From contig NZ_QUMQ01000001.1 of the NCBI RefSeq assembly GCF_003387075.1, positions 7,936,001 through 8,000,000 of the forward strand: a DNA stretch of 64,000 bases. The letters run 5' to 3'. The notes under the pieces were generated by a model, which saw only the letters and a list, made by a program, of their open reading frames with translations, was not told the DNA's origin and made no database searches. Made by a program: the position numbers and the translations under genes. Numbering within the stretch: the first letter of the stretch is position 1; each line of letters begins with the position of its first letter. The stretch is from Asanoa ferruginea (lineage in GTDB: Bacteria; Actinomycetota; Actinomycetes; Mycobacteriales; Micromonosporaceae). Shown here in pieces: positions 41,030-49,045 of this stretch.

Positions 41030-41524
41030 ATGACTTCTTCGCCGTTCGCAGTGCCGGGCGTCGAGCCGAGGTCCGGCTCAGCGGACCAGGGCAGCGTCGG
41101 TTACCGCGGCGACCAGCTCGCCGGCCTTCCCGCGGTCGCGGCCGTCGTCGACCGGCTCCCGGCGGAGCTGATCGCGCTGGCCGGTCCGGCCGAGACCCGC
41201 GAGGAATACCCGATCAGCCGCGAGGCGCTGACGGCGCAGGTCTACGTCTCGACCGGCAATGGCTTGGAGTGGGGGCTCGGATTCGCCGACGAGGTGGGCT
41301 TCCTGGTCCAGCCGAGCCTCGGCAGCATCCCCGAGGATGTGCTGGAGAAGGCGCTCGCCGAGCAGCCGGGCGTCGCGTCCGCGTTCCACTACGACCGGGA
41401 GTCCTTCGAGGCGGAGACGTCGGAGCTGCTGCGCGCCGACGAGATGATGGCCCGCTGGTTGACGGCCATCTTCACGGCCCATCTCGCGTACGCCCGGCAT
41501 CTCGGTCGCGCGCTCCCCTACTGA
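41030..41524 (+). CDS. candidate immunity protein for the upstream nuclease toxin
   Basis: 164 aa, soluble, acidic, no signal peptide, no family recognised. An N-terminal variable part (to about 60) is followed by YPISREALTAQVYVSTGN, GLGFADEVGFLVQPSLGSIPEDV and an alpha-helical end (ETSELLRADEMMARWLTAIF). Small acidic cytoplasmic proteins immediately 3' of a toxin gene on the same strand are the standard immunity arrangement; that position is the main evidence. ATG 41030. Confidence 0.55.
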   Translation: MTSSPFAVPGVEPRSGSADQGSVGYRGDQLAGLPAVAAVVDRLPAELIALAGPAETREEYPISREALTAQVYVSTGNGLEWGLGFADEVGFLVQPSLGSIPEDVLEKALAEQPGVASAFHYDRESFEAETSELLRADEMMARWLTAIFTAHLAYARHLGRALPY

Positions 41525-41552
41525 GTCGGGGTCGGGTCGCCTGCGGAACGGT

Positions 41553-41858
41553 CTAGTCGTCTTGGCGGTCGGTCGAGAACGCGCGGGCCAACAAGGCGGC
41601 GACGGCGACACCGACGATGGCGATGCCGACCTGGACAGCGAGAACCAGCCAGTCGAAGCTTCGACCGGCGAGGTCGAAGGTGTTGGTGCTGTGCAGATCC
41701 CAATGGTCAGCCGCCCACGTGCCGGCCAGCGCCGCACCGACTCCGATCAGCACGGTCAGGATGAGGCCGATGCGCTGGCGGCCCGGCAGCAGGATGCGGG
41801 CAACGATCCCGATCACGGCGCCGGAGACGATCGCTACAACGTAGTCCTGCACACCCAC
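41553..41858 (-). CDS. GlsB/YeaQ/YmgE-family membrane protein
   Basis: 101 aa. Three hydrophobic helices with the family pattern VVAIVSGAVIGIVARILLPGRQRIGLILTVLIGVGAALAG, here extended by a third helix. These small transglycosylase-associated/stress membrane proteins are of unclear function. GTG 41858 has a strong GAGGAGGGG site. Converges on the candidate immunity gene. Confidence 0.82.
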   Translation of the reverse strand: MGVQDYVVAIVSGAVIGIVARILLPGRQRIGLILTVLIGVGAALAGTWAADHWDLHSTNTFDLAGRSFDWLVLAVQVGIAIVGVAVAALLARAFSTDRQDD

Positions 41859-41930
41859 CGTGGCCCCTCCTCGCGTTGGTGTCCGATCTTTTTCCCAACC
41901 ACTGACGGCGGCTAAACGCTGCCGTAGCCA

Positions 41931-41957
41931 GGTGACGCGCTGCACAGGGCCGTCACC
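41931..41957. promoter_or_regulatory. possible operator before the TetR/ABC operon
   Basis: GGTGACG (41931-41937) and CGTCACC (41951-41957) are perfect inverted arms with a 13-nt centre, 25 nt before the TetR ATG. Consistent with autoregulation but only moderately distinctive in GC-rich DNA. Confidence 0.5.
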
Positions 41958-41982
41958 AGGCCGCGCGTGCTAGATTTTGGCC

Positions 41983-42606
41983 ATGCGGTCAGATTCTAAG
42001 CCGGCCGGTCAACGGTCTGGATCGTTCACCGAGGCCGCGCGGCGGGAGCAGATCGTCCGCGGCGCGGTGACGGTGCTTGCCGGAAAGGGCTACGGCGGCA
42101 CCTCGCTACAGGCGATCGCCGACCATCTCGGGATCAGCAAAGGGGTCATCTCCTACCATTTCGCCGGCAAGGCCGAGGTTCTCCACGAGGTTGTCCGGTA
42201 TGTCCTGGCGCAGGCCGAGGCGTGGATGACCCCGCGCGTGGCGGCGGCCGGGTCGTTCACGGCGGCGCTACGGATCTACGTGACGTCGAATCTGGCGTTT
42301 CTCGACAATCACCGCGACGAGATGGTCGCGCTCACGGAGGTGCTCGCCAACGCCCGCTCGACACCCGGCGTCCCCGAGCTGTTCGGCCAGTCCCAGCACG
42401 AGGCCGTGGCAGCGTTGCAGAAGCTCCTCGAGGGCGGCCAGCAGGCTGGCGAGTTCGGCGCCTTCTCGGGCCGCGCGGCCGCGGTCGCGCTGCGCGGCGC
42501 GATCGACTCCTCCACCGGGCTGATGCAGCAGAACGCCGCGTTCGACGTCGCGGCGTTCAGCACCGAACTCGTCGACTTCTTCGTGAAGGCGGCGCGGCAA
42601 CGATGA
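41983..42606 (+). CDS. TetR-family regulator heading an ABC operon
   Basis: 207 aa. HTH: REQIVRGAVTVLAGKGYGGTSLQAIADHLGISKGVISYHFAGKAEVLHEV. ATG 41983 preferred over TTG 41977. Its stop overlaps the ATPase start (ATGA), so the regulator is the first gene of a three-gene operon and probably represses it in cis. Confidence 0.9.
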   Translation: MRSDSKPAGQRSGSFTEAARREQIVRGAVTVLAGKGYGGTSLQAIADHLGISKGVISYHFAGKAEVLHEVVRYVLAQAEAWMTPRVAAAGSFTAALRIYVTSNLAFLDNHRDEMVALTEVLANARSTPGVPELFGQSQHEAVAALQKLLEGGQQAGEFGAFSGRAAAVALRGAIDSSTGLMQQNAAFDVAAFSTELVDFFVKAARQR

Positions 42607-43382
42607 ACAGCGGGGACAGCATGGACACAGGCAGTGCGGCGCTCGAGCTGCGTGGGCTGCGCAAGGCGTTCGGCGAGAAGCTCGCGGTCGACGGCGTCGA
42701 CCTGCGGATCGAGCGCGGATCCTTCTTCGGCCTCGTCGGCCCCAACGGCGCCGGCAAGACGACCGCGTTGTCGATGGCCGTGGGGCTGCTGCGCCCCGAC
42801 GCCGGCACGTCCACTGTGCTCGGTCACGACATCTGGACCGCACCGGTCGAGGCCAAGACCCGGCTCGGCGTCCTGCCCGACGGCGAGTCGTTGCCGCAGC
42901 GGCTGACCGGCACCGAACTGCTGACCTACATGGGCCTGCTGCGCGGCCTGGAAGAGGGCCTGGTCCGGTCGCGGACCGAAGAGCTGCTGCGGGTGCTCGA
43001 CATGGAGGCCGACGGCGGCCGGCTCGTCGCCGACTACTCGACCGGGATGCGCAAGAAGATCGCCCTCGCCGTCGCGCTGCTGCACGGGCCTGAGGTGCTG
43101 GTGCTCGACGAGCCGTTCGAGGCCGTCGACCCGGTGTCCGCGGCCACCATCCGGTCGATCCTGCGGGGCTTCACCGGGTCAGGCGGCACGGTCGTGTTCT
43201 CCAGCCACGTGATGGCCCTGGTCGAGCAACTCTGCGACCACCTGGCGATCCTGGCCCGCGGCCGGATCGTGGCGGCCGGCTCGCTCGAGGAGATCCGGGG
43301 CGGCGCGAGCCTCGACGACGCGTTCGCGGACCTGGTCGGCGCCGGACACGAGACGGGGGCGTTGTCGTGGTTCGCCTCCTGA
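42603..43382 (+). CDS. ABC transporter ATP-binding protein
   Basis: 259 aa. Walker A GPNGAGKTT, signature in DYSTGMRKKIALA (STGM variant of LSGGQ), Walker B VLVLDEPFEAVDP and H-loop SSHVM are present. The STGM signature is common in ABC-2 exporters such as EcsA/BcrA types. ATG 42603 overlaps the TetR stop; ATG 42621 is a plausible alternative. Pairs with the following permease. Confidence 0.9.
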   Translation: MNSGDSMDTGSAALELRGLRKAFGEKLAVDGVDLRIERGSFFGLVGPNGAGKTTALSMAVGLLRPDAGTSTVLGHDIWTAPVEAKTRLGVLPDGESLPQRLTGTELLTYMGLLRGLEEGLVRSRTEELLRVLDMEADGGRLVADYSTGMRKKIALAVALLHGPEVLVLDEPFEAVDPVSAATIRSILRGFTGSGGTVVFSSHVMALVEQLCDHLAILARGRIVAAGSLEEIRGGASLDDAFADLVGAGHETGALSWFAS

Positions 43383-44911
43383 TCCGCATGCGGGCCGCGA
43401 TGCTCGCGCACCAGGCCGCGACCCGGTTGGGCATCGCGGCCGGCATCGTGCTCCTCCTGTTCGGGCTGCTGTCGGCCGGCTCGTCGTTCCTCCTCGGCTT
43501 CGCGACCTATCCGGACACGGCCGCGGGTTGCGACGCGATCGCCGCCGTCATGTTCGTGTGGATCGTCGGCCGGGTCGGCTTCGCCGCATTCGCCGGCGGT
43601 GGGGCCACGGTGCCCTACGAGATGTTCCGGTTGCTGCCGGTGCCGCGGGCCAAGCTCGCCCGTACCCTGCTGATCCTCGGTCTGCTCGATCCCGCCCAGG
43701 TGTTCCTGCTCGCAGCGTTCGGCTCGCTGGTCGTGATCGGCGCCCGACACAGCGCGGGCGCGGCCGTCGTCGGCGCGGTCGGCGTGCTGCTGACCGTCGT
43801 GCTGAGCAGCGTGCTGGTCGCCGTCGTGCGGGCGTTGCTGCCGGCCGGTTCGCGGCGCACACGCGACATCGGCACCACCGTGGTCGCCCTCGCGATCAGC
43901 CTGGTCGCGATCGGCGGCACGCTGTTGCCGACAATCACCTCGGCGCTGACGCACGGCACGGCGCCGGCACTGACCGTCGCGGTGCGCGCGCTGCCGACCG
44001 GCTGGGCCGCCGACGCGGTCTCGGCCGCCAGCGCCGGAAACCTGACGCTGACCGTGCTGCCGTTGCTCGGCCTGGCCGGTCTCGTCGCCGCCCTGGTGGC
44101 CATCTGGCCGGCGCTGCTGTCGCGCCGCCTCGACGGCCGGGTCGGCGCGGGACGGGCACGCCGGTCCCGGCGTCCGCGCCGTCGCCTGCTCCCGGCCACC
44201 CCGACCGGCGCGGTGATGGGCAAGGAACTCCGCCAATGGGTACGCGACCCCGCCCGCGCGACCTTCCTCATGATCGCGTTCCTGGTGGGCCTGGGCGTGA
44301 GCGTGGTCCCGGAAGCCACCCAGGGCACGAGCATCCTGTTGCCCTTCGCCGGAGCGATCACGGTGGCCATCGCCGGCGCGGCCGGCGCGAACCTCTACGG
44401 CTCGGATGGTCTGGCCTTGCGCCTCACCGTGCTGACCCCCGGCAGCGGGCGGCCCGACGTCCGCGGCCGGCAGGCGGCGTGGCTCTTGCTCGTCGGGCCC
44501 TACGCGGTGGGCATCAGCGCGATCCTCACCGCGGTCAGCGGCCAGACCTGGGCGTGGCCGTGGCTGCTGGGCGCCCTGCCCGCGCTGATCGGCGGCGCCG
44601 CCGGCCTGGTTCCGCTGGCGTCGGTGACCGCGGTGCAGCCGCCCGGGGAAGACGGCGGCCCCACCCCGACGTGGGTGGTCAAGGTCTACGCGACGATCAT
44701 CCTCATCGTCACCACCGCCCTGCCTCCGGTGGCGCTGCTCATCAGCGGCACGGTCGGGCACCTCGGCTGGTTGCGCTGGCTCGCGGTTCCCGTGGGCATC
44801 GCCACCGGGGTTGCGCTGGCCGTCGGCCTTGGCCGTCTGGCGGCCCGTCGGTTCCTGGCCCGCGAACAGGACATCCTCGCGGTGCTCACCGCCGCCTCGA
44901 ACCCCGCCTAG
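43367..44911 (+). CDS. ABC transporter permease, 514 aa
   Basis: 514 aa, about twelve hydrophobic spans in two halves separated by a basic cytoplasmic loop (RRSRRPRRRLLPATP, then AVMGKELRQWVRDPAR), the pattern of large fused ABC-2 permeases. GTG 43367 lies inside the ATPase gene (16-nt overlap). The TetR-ATPase-permease operon may export an antibiotic or lipid; no biosynthetic genes nearby help. Confidence 0.87.
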   Translation: MVRLLIRMRAAMLAHQAATRLGIAAGIVLLLFGLLSAGSSFLLGFATYPDTAAGCDAIAAVMFVWIVGRVGFAAFAGGGATVPYEMFRLLPVPRAKLARTLLILGLLDPAQVFLLAAFGSLVVIGARHSAGAAVVGAVGVLLTVVLSSVLVAVVRALLPAGSRRTRDIGTTVVALAISLVAIGGTLLPTITSALTHGTAPALTVAVRALPTGWAADAVSAASAGNLTLTVLPLLGLAGLVAALVAIWPALLSRRLDGRVGAGRARRSRRPRRRLLPATPTGAVMGKELRQWVRDPARATFLMIAFLVGLGVSVVPEATQGTSILLPFAGAITVAIAGAAGANLYGSDGLALRLTVLTPGSGRPDVRGRQAAWLLLVGPYAVGISAILTAVSGQTWAWPWLLGALPALIGGAAGLVPLASVTAVQPPGEDGGPTPTWVVKVYATIILIVTTALPPVALLISGTVGHLGWLRWLAVPVGIATGVALAVGLGRLAARRFLAREQDILAVLTAASNPA

Positions 44912-44968
44912 CGATCACGCCGGCGGACCACGTCGCTGCCCACGGGCGGGCGGTCGTAGCATCGGGCC

Positions 44969-45238
44969 GTGGACGTCGCCGGAGAGCCAAGCGATATCGA
45001 TGATGTGCTGGTGGTGATCGGGCACCCGTTCGGCGACGCCGAGGTCCCGTTGGCGGACTGGATCGCCACCGGGCCCGGTCCTCGGCGGCTTGTTCGGCCC
45101 GTGCGGGCGCGGTCGCGATCGACGGGGCGGCCGCTGCCGCTGTCGGTGGTTCCGCTGCGCTACCGCAACGATGGACAGTCGCGGCGTGCCATCGCTGACG
45201 GGCTGGTCGACGATCCCTGGCCAGACCAGGAAACCTGA
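44969..45238 (+). CDS. small hypothetical protein
   Basis: 89 aa, no family recognised. Acidic start (DIDDVLVVIGHPFGDAEV), a very basic middle (RRLVRPVRARSRSTGRP) and an acidic end. GTG 44969. Followed at once by a strong bidirectional terminator, which supports a real transcription unit ending here. Confidence 0.5.
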   Translation: MDVAGEPSDIDDVLVVIGHPFGDAEVPLADWIATGPGPRRLVRPVRARSRSTGRPLPLSVVPLRYRNDGQSRRAIADGLVDDPWPDQET

Positions 45239-45245
45239 AACAAGA

Positions 45246-45279
45246 CCGGGCCGCGAGCGCGGAAACGCTCGCGGCCCGG
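45246..45279. terminator. bidirectional terminator
   Basis: CCGGGCCGCGAGCG (45246-45259) pairs perfectly with CGCTCGCGGCCCGG (45266-45279) over a 6-nt loop. It lies between two convergent genes (stops at 45238 and 45286) and would serve both. Confidence 0.85.
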
Positions 45280-45285
45280 GTGGGG

Positions 45286-45747
45286 TTATGCGACTCCGTC
45301 GTACGCGTCGCGGAGTCCTTGAATGTCGATCTTGGTCATGGCCATCATCGCCTGGCCCACGCGGCCCGCTTTTTCCGGGTCGGGGTCGCTCATCAGCTCG
45401 CCGAGTGCGTCGGGGACCACCTGCCAGGACAGGCCGTAGCGGTCCTTGAGCCAACCGCACTGGCCCTTCTCGCCGCCCTCGGACAGGCGCTCCCACAGCT
45501 CGTCGACCTCGGCCTGGTCGGCGCAGCTGATGTAGAGCGAGACGGCCTCGGTGAAGGTGAACTGCGGGCCGCCGTTGAGGGCGATGAACCGCTGGCCGTC
45601 GATCTCGAACGTCACCGTCAGCACCGGGCCATCCGGTCCCATCCGGACCACGTCGACGACCTGGGCGTTCTTGAAGATGGACACGTAGTGGGCGGCGGCC
45701 TCCTCGGCCTGGCCGTTGAACCAGAGGTACGGAGTGATCTTCTGCAT
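45286..45747 (-). CDS. VOC-superfamily PhnB-like protein
   Basis: 153 aa. Starts MQKITPYLWFNGQAEEAAAHYVSIF and contains FIALNGGPQFTFTEAVSLYISC and GWLKDRYGLSWQVVP, the 3-demethylubiquinone-methyltransferase-like/PhnB pattern of the glyoxalase/VOC fold. Enzymatic role unknown. ATG 45747; a longer reading (to 45816) adds unrelated residues. Divergent from an MBL-fold gene. Confidence 0.88.
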   Translation of the reverse strand: MQKITPYLWFNGQAEEAAAHYVSIFKNAQVVDVVRMGPDGPVLTVTFEIDGQRFIALNGGPQFTFTEAVSLYISCADQAEVDELWERLSEGGEKGQCGWLKDRYGLSWQVVPDALGELMSDPDPEKAGRVGQAMMAMTKIDIQGLRDAYDGVA

Positions 45748-45852
45748 CGCGTGCTCCTGTTTTCTGTGATGGCTCCTGTCCCTCACGCGTCGAACAAGGA
45801 GCTCGCGGTTCGACACCGGGCGTCAAGAATTTTTTGGTGGGACGATGAGCGC

Positions 45853-46530
45853 ATGCGTGAGGTCGCTGACGGGGTCCTGGAACTTCGGGTCGGGTTCGTC
45901 AACCTGCACGTCATCGTGGTCGACGACGGGCTCGTGCTGGTCGACACCGGCCTGCCGGGGCGGGCACCGACCATTGTGCGGGCCCTGACCGAAGCGCGCC
46001 GGGCGGTTGGCGACATCACCACCATCCTCGTCACGCACCAGCACATGGACCACGTCGGCGGCCTGGCCGAACTGCGGCGGCAGTCGGGGGCGAAGGTGGT
46101 GGCGCACGCGTTGGACGTTCCGGTCATCACCGGGGCGCAGCGGCCAGCACCGTCGACCATCCAGAAGATCGTGGGGCTGGTCGTGAAGGATCCCGAGCCG
46201 GCGCCGGTCGACGAGGTGCTCCTCGCCGATGGCCCGGTGCCCGTCGTGGGGATGCGCGCCTTCCACACCCCGGGCCACACGCCCGGTCACGTCTCCTACC
46301 TGCTCGACCGCGGTGGTGGTGTGCTGTTCGCCGGCGACGCGGCCGGCAGCGTGGCGGGCAAGGTCCGCGCGACCCCGCGCGCGATGACCGACGACCCGCC
46401 AGCCGCGCGGGCGAGCGTCGCGCGGCTGGCGGACCTCGACTTCGACGTGGCGGTGTTCGGACACGGCTCGGCCGTGCGCGGCCGCGCGGTCGACCGCTTC
46501 CGCGACCTGGCCGCCCGGCAGCGCCACTAG
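45853..46530 (+). CDS. MBL-fold metallo-hydrolase
   Basis: 225 aa. Metal motif THQHMDHVGG (HxHxDH), then AFHTPGHTPGHVSYLL, LFAGDAAG (bridging Asp) and FGHGSAV (last His), a complete dinuclear site in the glyoxalase II/lactonase-like arrangement. Substrate unknown. ATG 45853. Converges on the MFS gene. Confidence 0.87.
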   Translation: MREVADGVLELRVGFVNLHVIVVDDGLVLVDTGLPGRAPTIVRALTEARRAVGDITTILVTHQHMDHVGGLAELRRQSGAKVVAHALDVPVITGAQRPAPSTIQKIVGLVVKDPEPAPVDEVLLADGPVPVVGMRAFHTPGHTPGHVSYLLDRGGGVLFAGDAAGSVAGKVRATPRAMTDDPPAARASVARLADLDFDVAVFGHGSAVRGRAVDRFRDLAARQRH

Positions 46531-46561
46531 AGCGCCACCGCCGCCCTCAAGTAAACCGGCC

Positions 46562-47995
46562 TCAGCCGACGCCGACCTTTTCGGTGACCGCGGCGCCGCG
46601 CGGCGGCGGCGTGGGCGCCCGCCGACGGCTGGGAGCGAGAAGCCCGACGGCCGCACCCACAAACGCGAGACCGGCAGCCGTGACCATCGCGGCAGCGAAC
46701 CCATCGGCGAACCCCTGCGCCGACCGGTCGTCCCCCTGGGCCGCGAACACCGCCGCCAGGATCGCGATCCCCAGCGCCCCGCCGAGCTGACGGATGGCGC
46801 TGAACGTTCCGGCGGCCTTGCCCATCGACGCCGGCGGCACCGACGTCATGACCGAACTCTGCTGTGCCGGCATGGCCATCGTGGCGCCGAGGCCCGCGAC
46901 GAACAGCGCCCCGACCGAGGCGGGATAGCCACGGTCGGCATCGGCGTTGACCGCCAGCCAGAGCAGCCCGACCCCTTGCAGGCTCAGCCCCACCGAGATC
47001 AGCCAGCGCGGCCCGATCCGGTCCTGCAACCGGCCGGCTACCGGCGCCACGAAGAACAGGGGCAGGGTGAACGGCAGGAAGCGCACCCCGGTTTCGAGCG
47101 GCGAATAGCCGCCCACCACCTGGAGGTATTGCGCCAGGAAGAACACGGTGCTCATCAGCGACGCCGTCAGCATGAGCGCCGACGCGTTGCCCGCCGTGAA
47201 CTCGCGCACCGTGAACAGTCGCATCGGGAGCATCGGGTGCGTCGTGCGCAGCTCCCAGGCCACGAAGAAGGCCAGCAGAACGACACCCCCGATCAGGGTG
47301 GTCAGCACCTCGCCGCTGCCCCAGCCGGCCGGACCGGAGCGGACCAGCGCCCACACGATGCCGAACGTCGACGTGGCCACGAGCAGCAGCCCGAGGACAT
47401 CGGGGCGGCGCGGGACGCCCTTCATCTCGGTGAGCCTCGTGGCGATGAAGGGCAACACCAATGCGATCACGGGTACGTTGATCCAGAAGATCCACTGCCA
47501 GGCCAGGCCCTCGGTGACGGCGCCGCCGACGAGTGGTCCGCCGGCGACGGCGAGTCCCATGAACGCGGCGTAGATCCCCATCACCGCGCCGCGCCGGGCT
47601 GGCGGGGCCGCGGCGGTGAGCAGGGCAAGCGCCGCCGGCATGATGATCGCACCGCCCGCGCCCTGCACGACCCGGGCCGCGATCAGCACGCCGATGTTCG
47701 GGGCCAGGGCGCACGCCGCGGAGGCCAGCGCGAACACCACCAGGCCCAGCAGATAGGTGCGTTTGCGGCCGAGCCGGTCGCCCAGTTCCGCGGCCGGGAT
47801 CATCAGGGCGGCCAGGCTCAGGCTGAACGCGTTGACCGTCCACTCCAGACTGGTCAGCGAGGCGCCGAGGTCGCGTTGCAGGGTCGGGAGCGCGGTGGCC
47901 ACCACGAGTTGGTCGAGCGCGACCACGAGCGCGCCGACCACGGTCAGGGCGAGCACCAGACCCAGCGGTGCGGGGCCGCGGATGGACCGCGCCAT
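46562..47995 (-). CDS. MFS transporter, DHA2 family
   Basis: 477 aa, about 14 spans. Motif C region ALDQLVVATALPTLQRDLGAS, motif A GDRLGRKRTYL, and GRLQDRIGPRWL in the second half are typical of EmrB/QacA exporters. ATG 47995 shares one base with the SDR stop (TAATG), so the pump is translated with the SDR. Last gene of a minus-strand run starting near 51157. Confidence 0.9.
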   Translation of the reverse strand: MARSIRGPAPLGLVLALTVVGALVVALDQLVVATALPTLQRDLGASLTSLEWTVNAFSLSLAALMIPAAELGDRLGRKRTYLLGLVVFALASAACALAPNIGVLIAARVVQGAGGAIIMPAALALLTAAAPPARRGAVMGIYAAFMGLAVAGGPLVGGAVTEGLAWQWIFWINVPVIALVLPFIATRLTEMKGVPRRPDVLGLLLVATSTFGIVWALVRSGPAGWGSGEVLTTLIGGVVLLAFFVAWELRTTHPMLPMRLFTVREFTAGNASALMLTASLMSTVFFLAQYLQVVGGYSPLETGVRFLPFTLPLFFVAPVAGRLQDRIGPRWLISVGLSLQGVGLLWLAVNADADRGYPASVGALFVAGLGATMAMPAQQSSVMTSVPPASMGKAAGTFSAIRQLGGALGIAILAAVFAAQGDDRSAQGFADGFAAAMVTAAGLAFVGAAVGLLAPSRRRAPTPPPRGAAVTEKVGVG

Positions 47996-48732
47996 TAGGC
48001 GGCCGCTCGCAGTTCCGCCGCCAGCGCCGCGTAGGGGCCTTCGAGCGCGCTGCCCGCGAGGGTGCGCCAACCGTCGGCCATCGGGCGCGACATCGCGTCG
48101 GGGAAGATGTCGTCCTGGCCGTGTTCGACGCCGTCGAAGATGGCCGCCGCCACCGAGGCCGGAGTCGCCTTCGGGCTGTTGGCGCCGCGGGTCATATCGG
48201 TGTCGACGAAGCCGGTGAGCACCGCGTGGACGCGCACGCCCTGCGGCACCAGCAACGTCCGCAACGACTGGGTCAGGGCCAACGCGGCCGCTTTCGAGAT
48301 CGAGTAGGACGGGATCAGCGGCAGCGGCGCGAACGCCGTGATGGACAGGTTGTTGACCACCGCTCCCCCGGCGCGGGCCAGCAGCGGGGTGAACGCCCGC
48401 GTCACGGCGTGGGTGCCGTAGAGGTTGACCTCGAGGTGGCGGGCGATGACCTCCGCGTCGCTGAGGTCGTCGTAGCCCGCGATGCCCGCGTTGTTGATCA
48501 GAAGGTCGAGCGACCCGATCGCGTCGACCGCCGCCTGGATCTGCTCGGCACTGGTGACATCGAGCGTGACCGGCCTGACCCGGCTGTCGCTGTGCTCGAT
48601 GGGCGCACGCGTTCCGGCGTACACCTGGCTCGCTCCTCTTGCCAACGCCTCGGCGACGAGCGCCTGGCCGATGCCCCGGTTGGCACCGGTGATGAGCACG
48701 GCCTTGCCCGCGATGTTCGTCACGATAACCAC
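47995..48732 (-). CDS. short-chain dehydrogenase/reductase
   Basis: 245 aa classical SDR with complete motifs: VLITGANRGIG, NNAGIAG, the Ser in NNLSITAF and YSISK. GTG 48732 follows an AGAAAGG site; GTG 48723 is an in-frame alternative. Its 3' end overlaps the MFS start. Confidence 0.9.
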   Translation of the reverse strand: MVIVTNIAGKAVLITGANRGIGQALVAEALARGASQVYAGTRAPIEHSDSRVRPVTLDVTSAEQIQAAVDAIGSLDLLINNAGIAGYDDLSDAEVIARHLEVNLYGTHAVTRAFTPLLARAGGAVVNNLSITAFAPLPLIPSYSISKAAALALTQSLRTLLVPQGVRVHAVLTGFVDTDMTRGANSPKATPASVAAAIFDGVEHGQDDIFPDAMSRPMADGWRTLAGSALEGPYAALAAELRAAA

Positions 48733-48778
48733 GCCTTTCTGGATGGGTTACCGGTGTGACGGCGCGGGGTTCAGGCGC

Positions 48779-49045
48779 TCATCGGCGGTGAGGCGTAGGT
48801 CTCACCATGCTCAGGACGAGCGGAACGGCGCCCGGGTTGAGCAGGCGCCGCGGTCGCACGTTGGCGAACGTGAGAACGGCGCCCGCCTCGAACCGGGCGC
48901 CGACACCGTTGGCGCACTCGACCTCGAGGGTGCCGTGCTCGACCACCACGAGCGCGCCGGCCCACTCCGCGGGCCGGTAGTCGAGGGCCTCCGCGGGCGG
49001 CACGACGACGGCGCCAACCGACCGGCGGCCGAGAAACGAGACCAT
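48779..49045 (-). CDS. small cupin-like protein
   Basis: 88 aa. Single small beta-barrel pattern: ALVVVEHGTLEVECANGVGARFEAGAVLTFANV resembles a cupin core but lacks the usual His/Glu metal ligands. Its ATG shares a base with the sigma stop (TGATG), so it is co-translated with the sigma factor. It may be a small ligand-sensing partner (inference). Confidence 0.6.
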   Translation of the reverse strand: MVSFLGRRSVGAVVVPPAEALDYRPAEWAGALVVVEHGTLEVECANGVGARFEAGAVLTFANVRPRRLLNPGAVPLVLSMVRPTPHRR

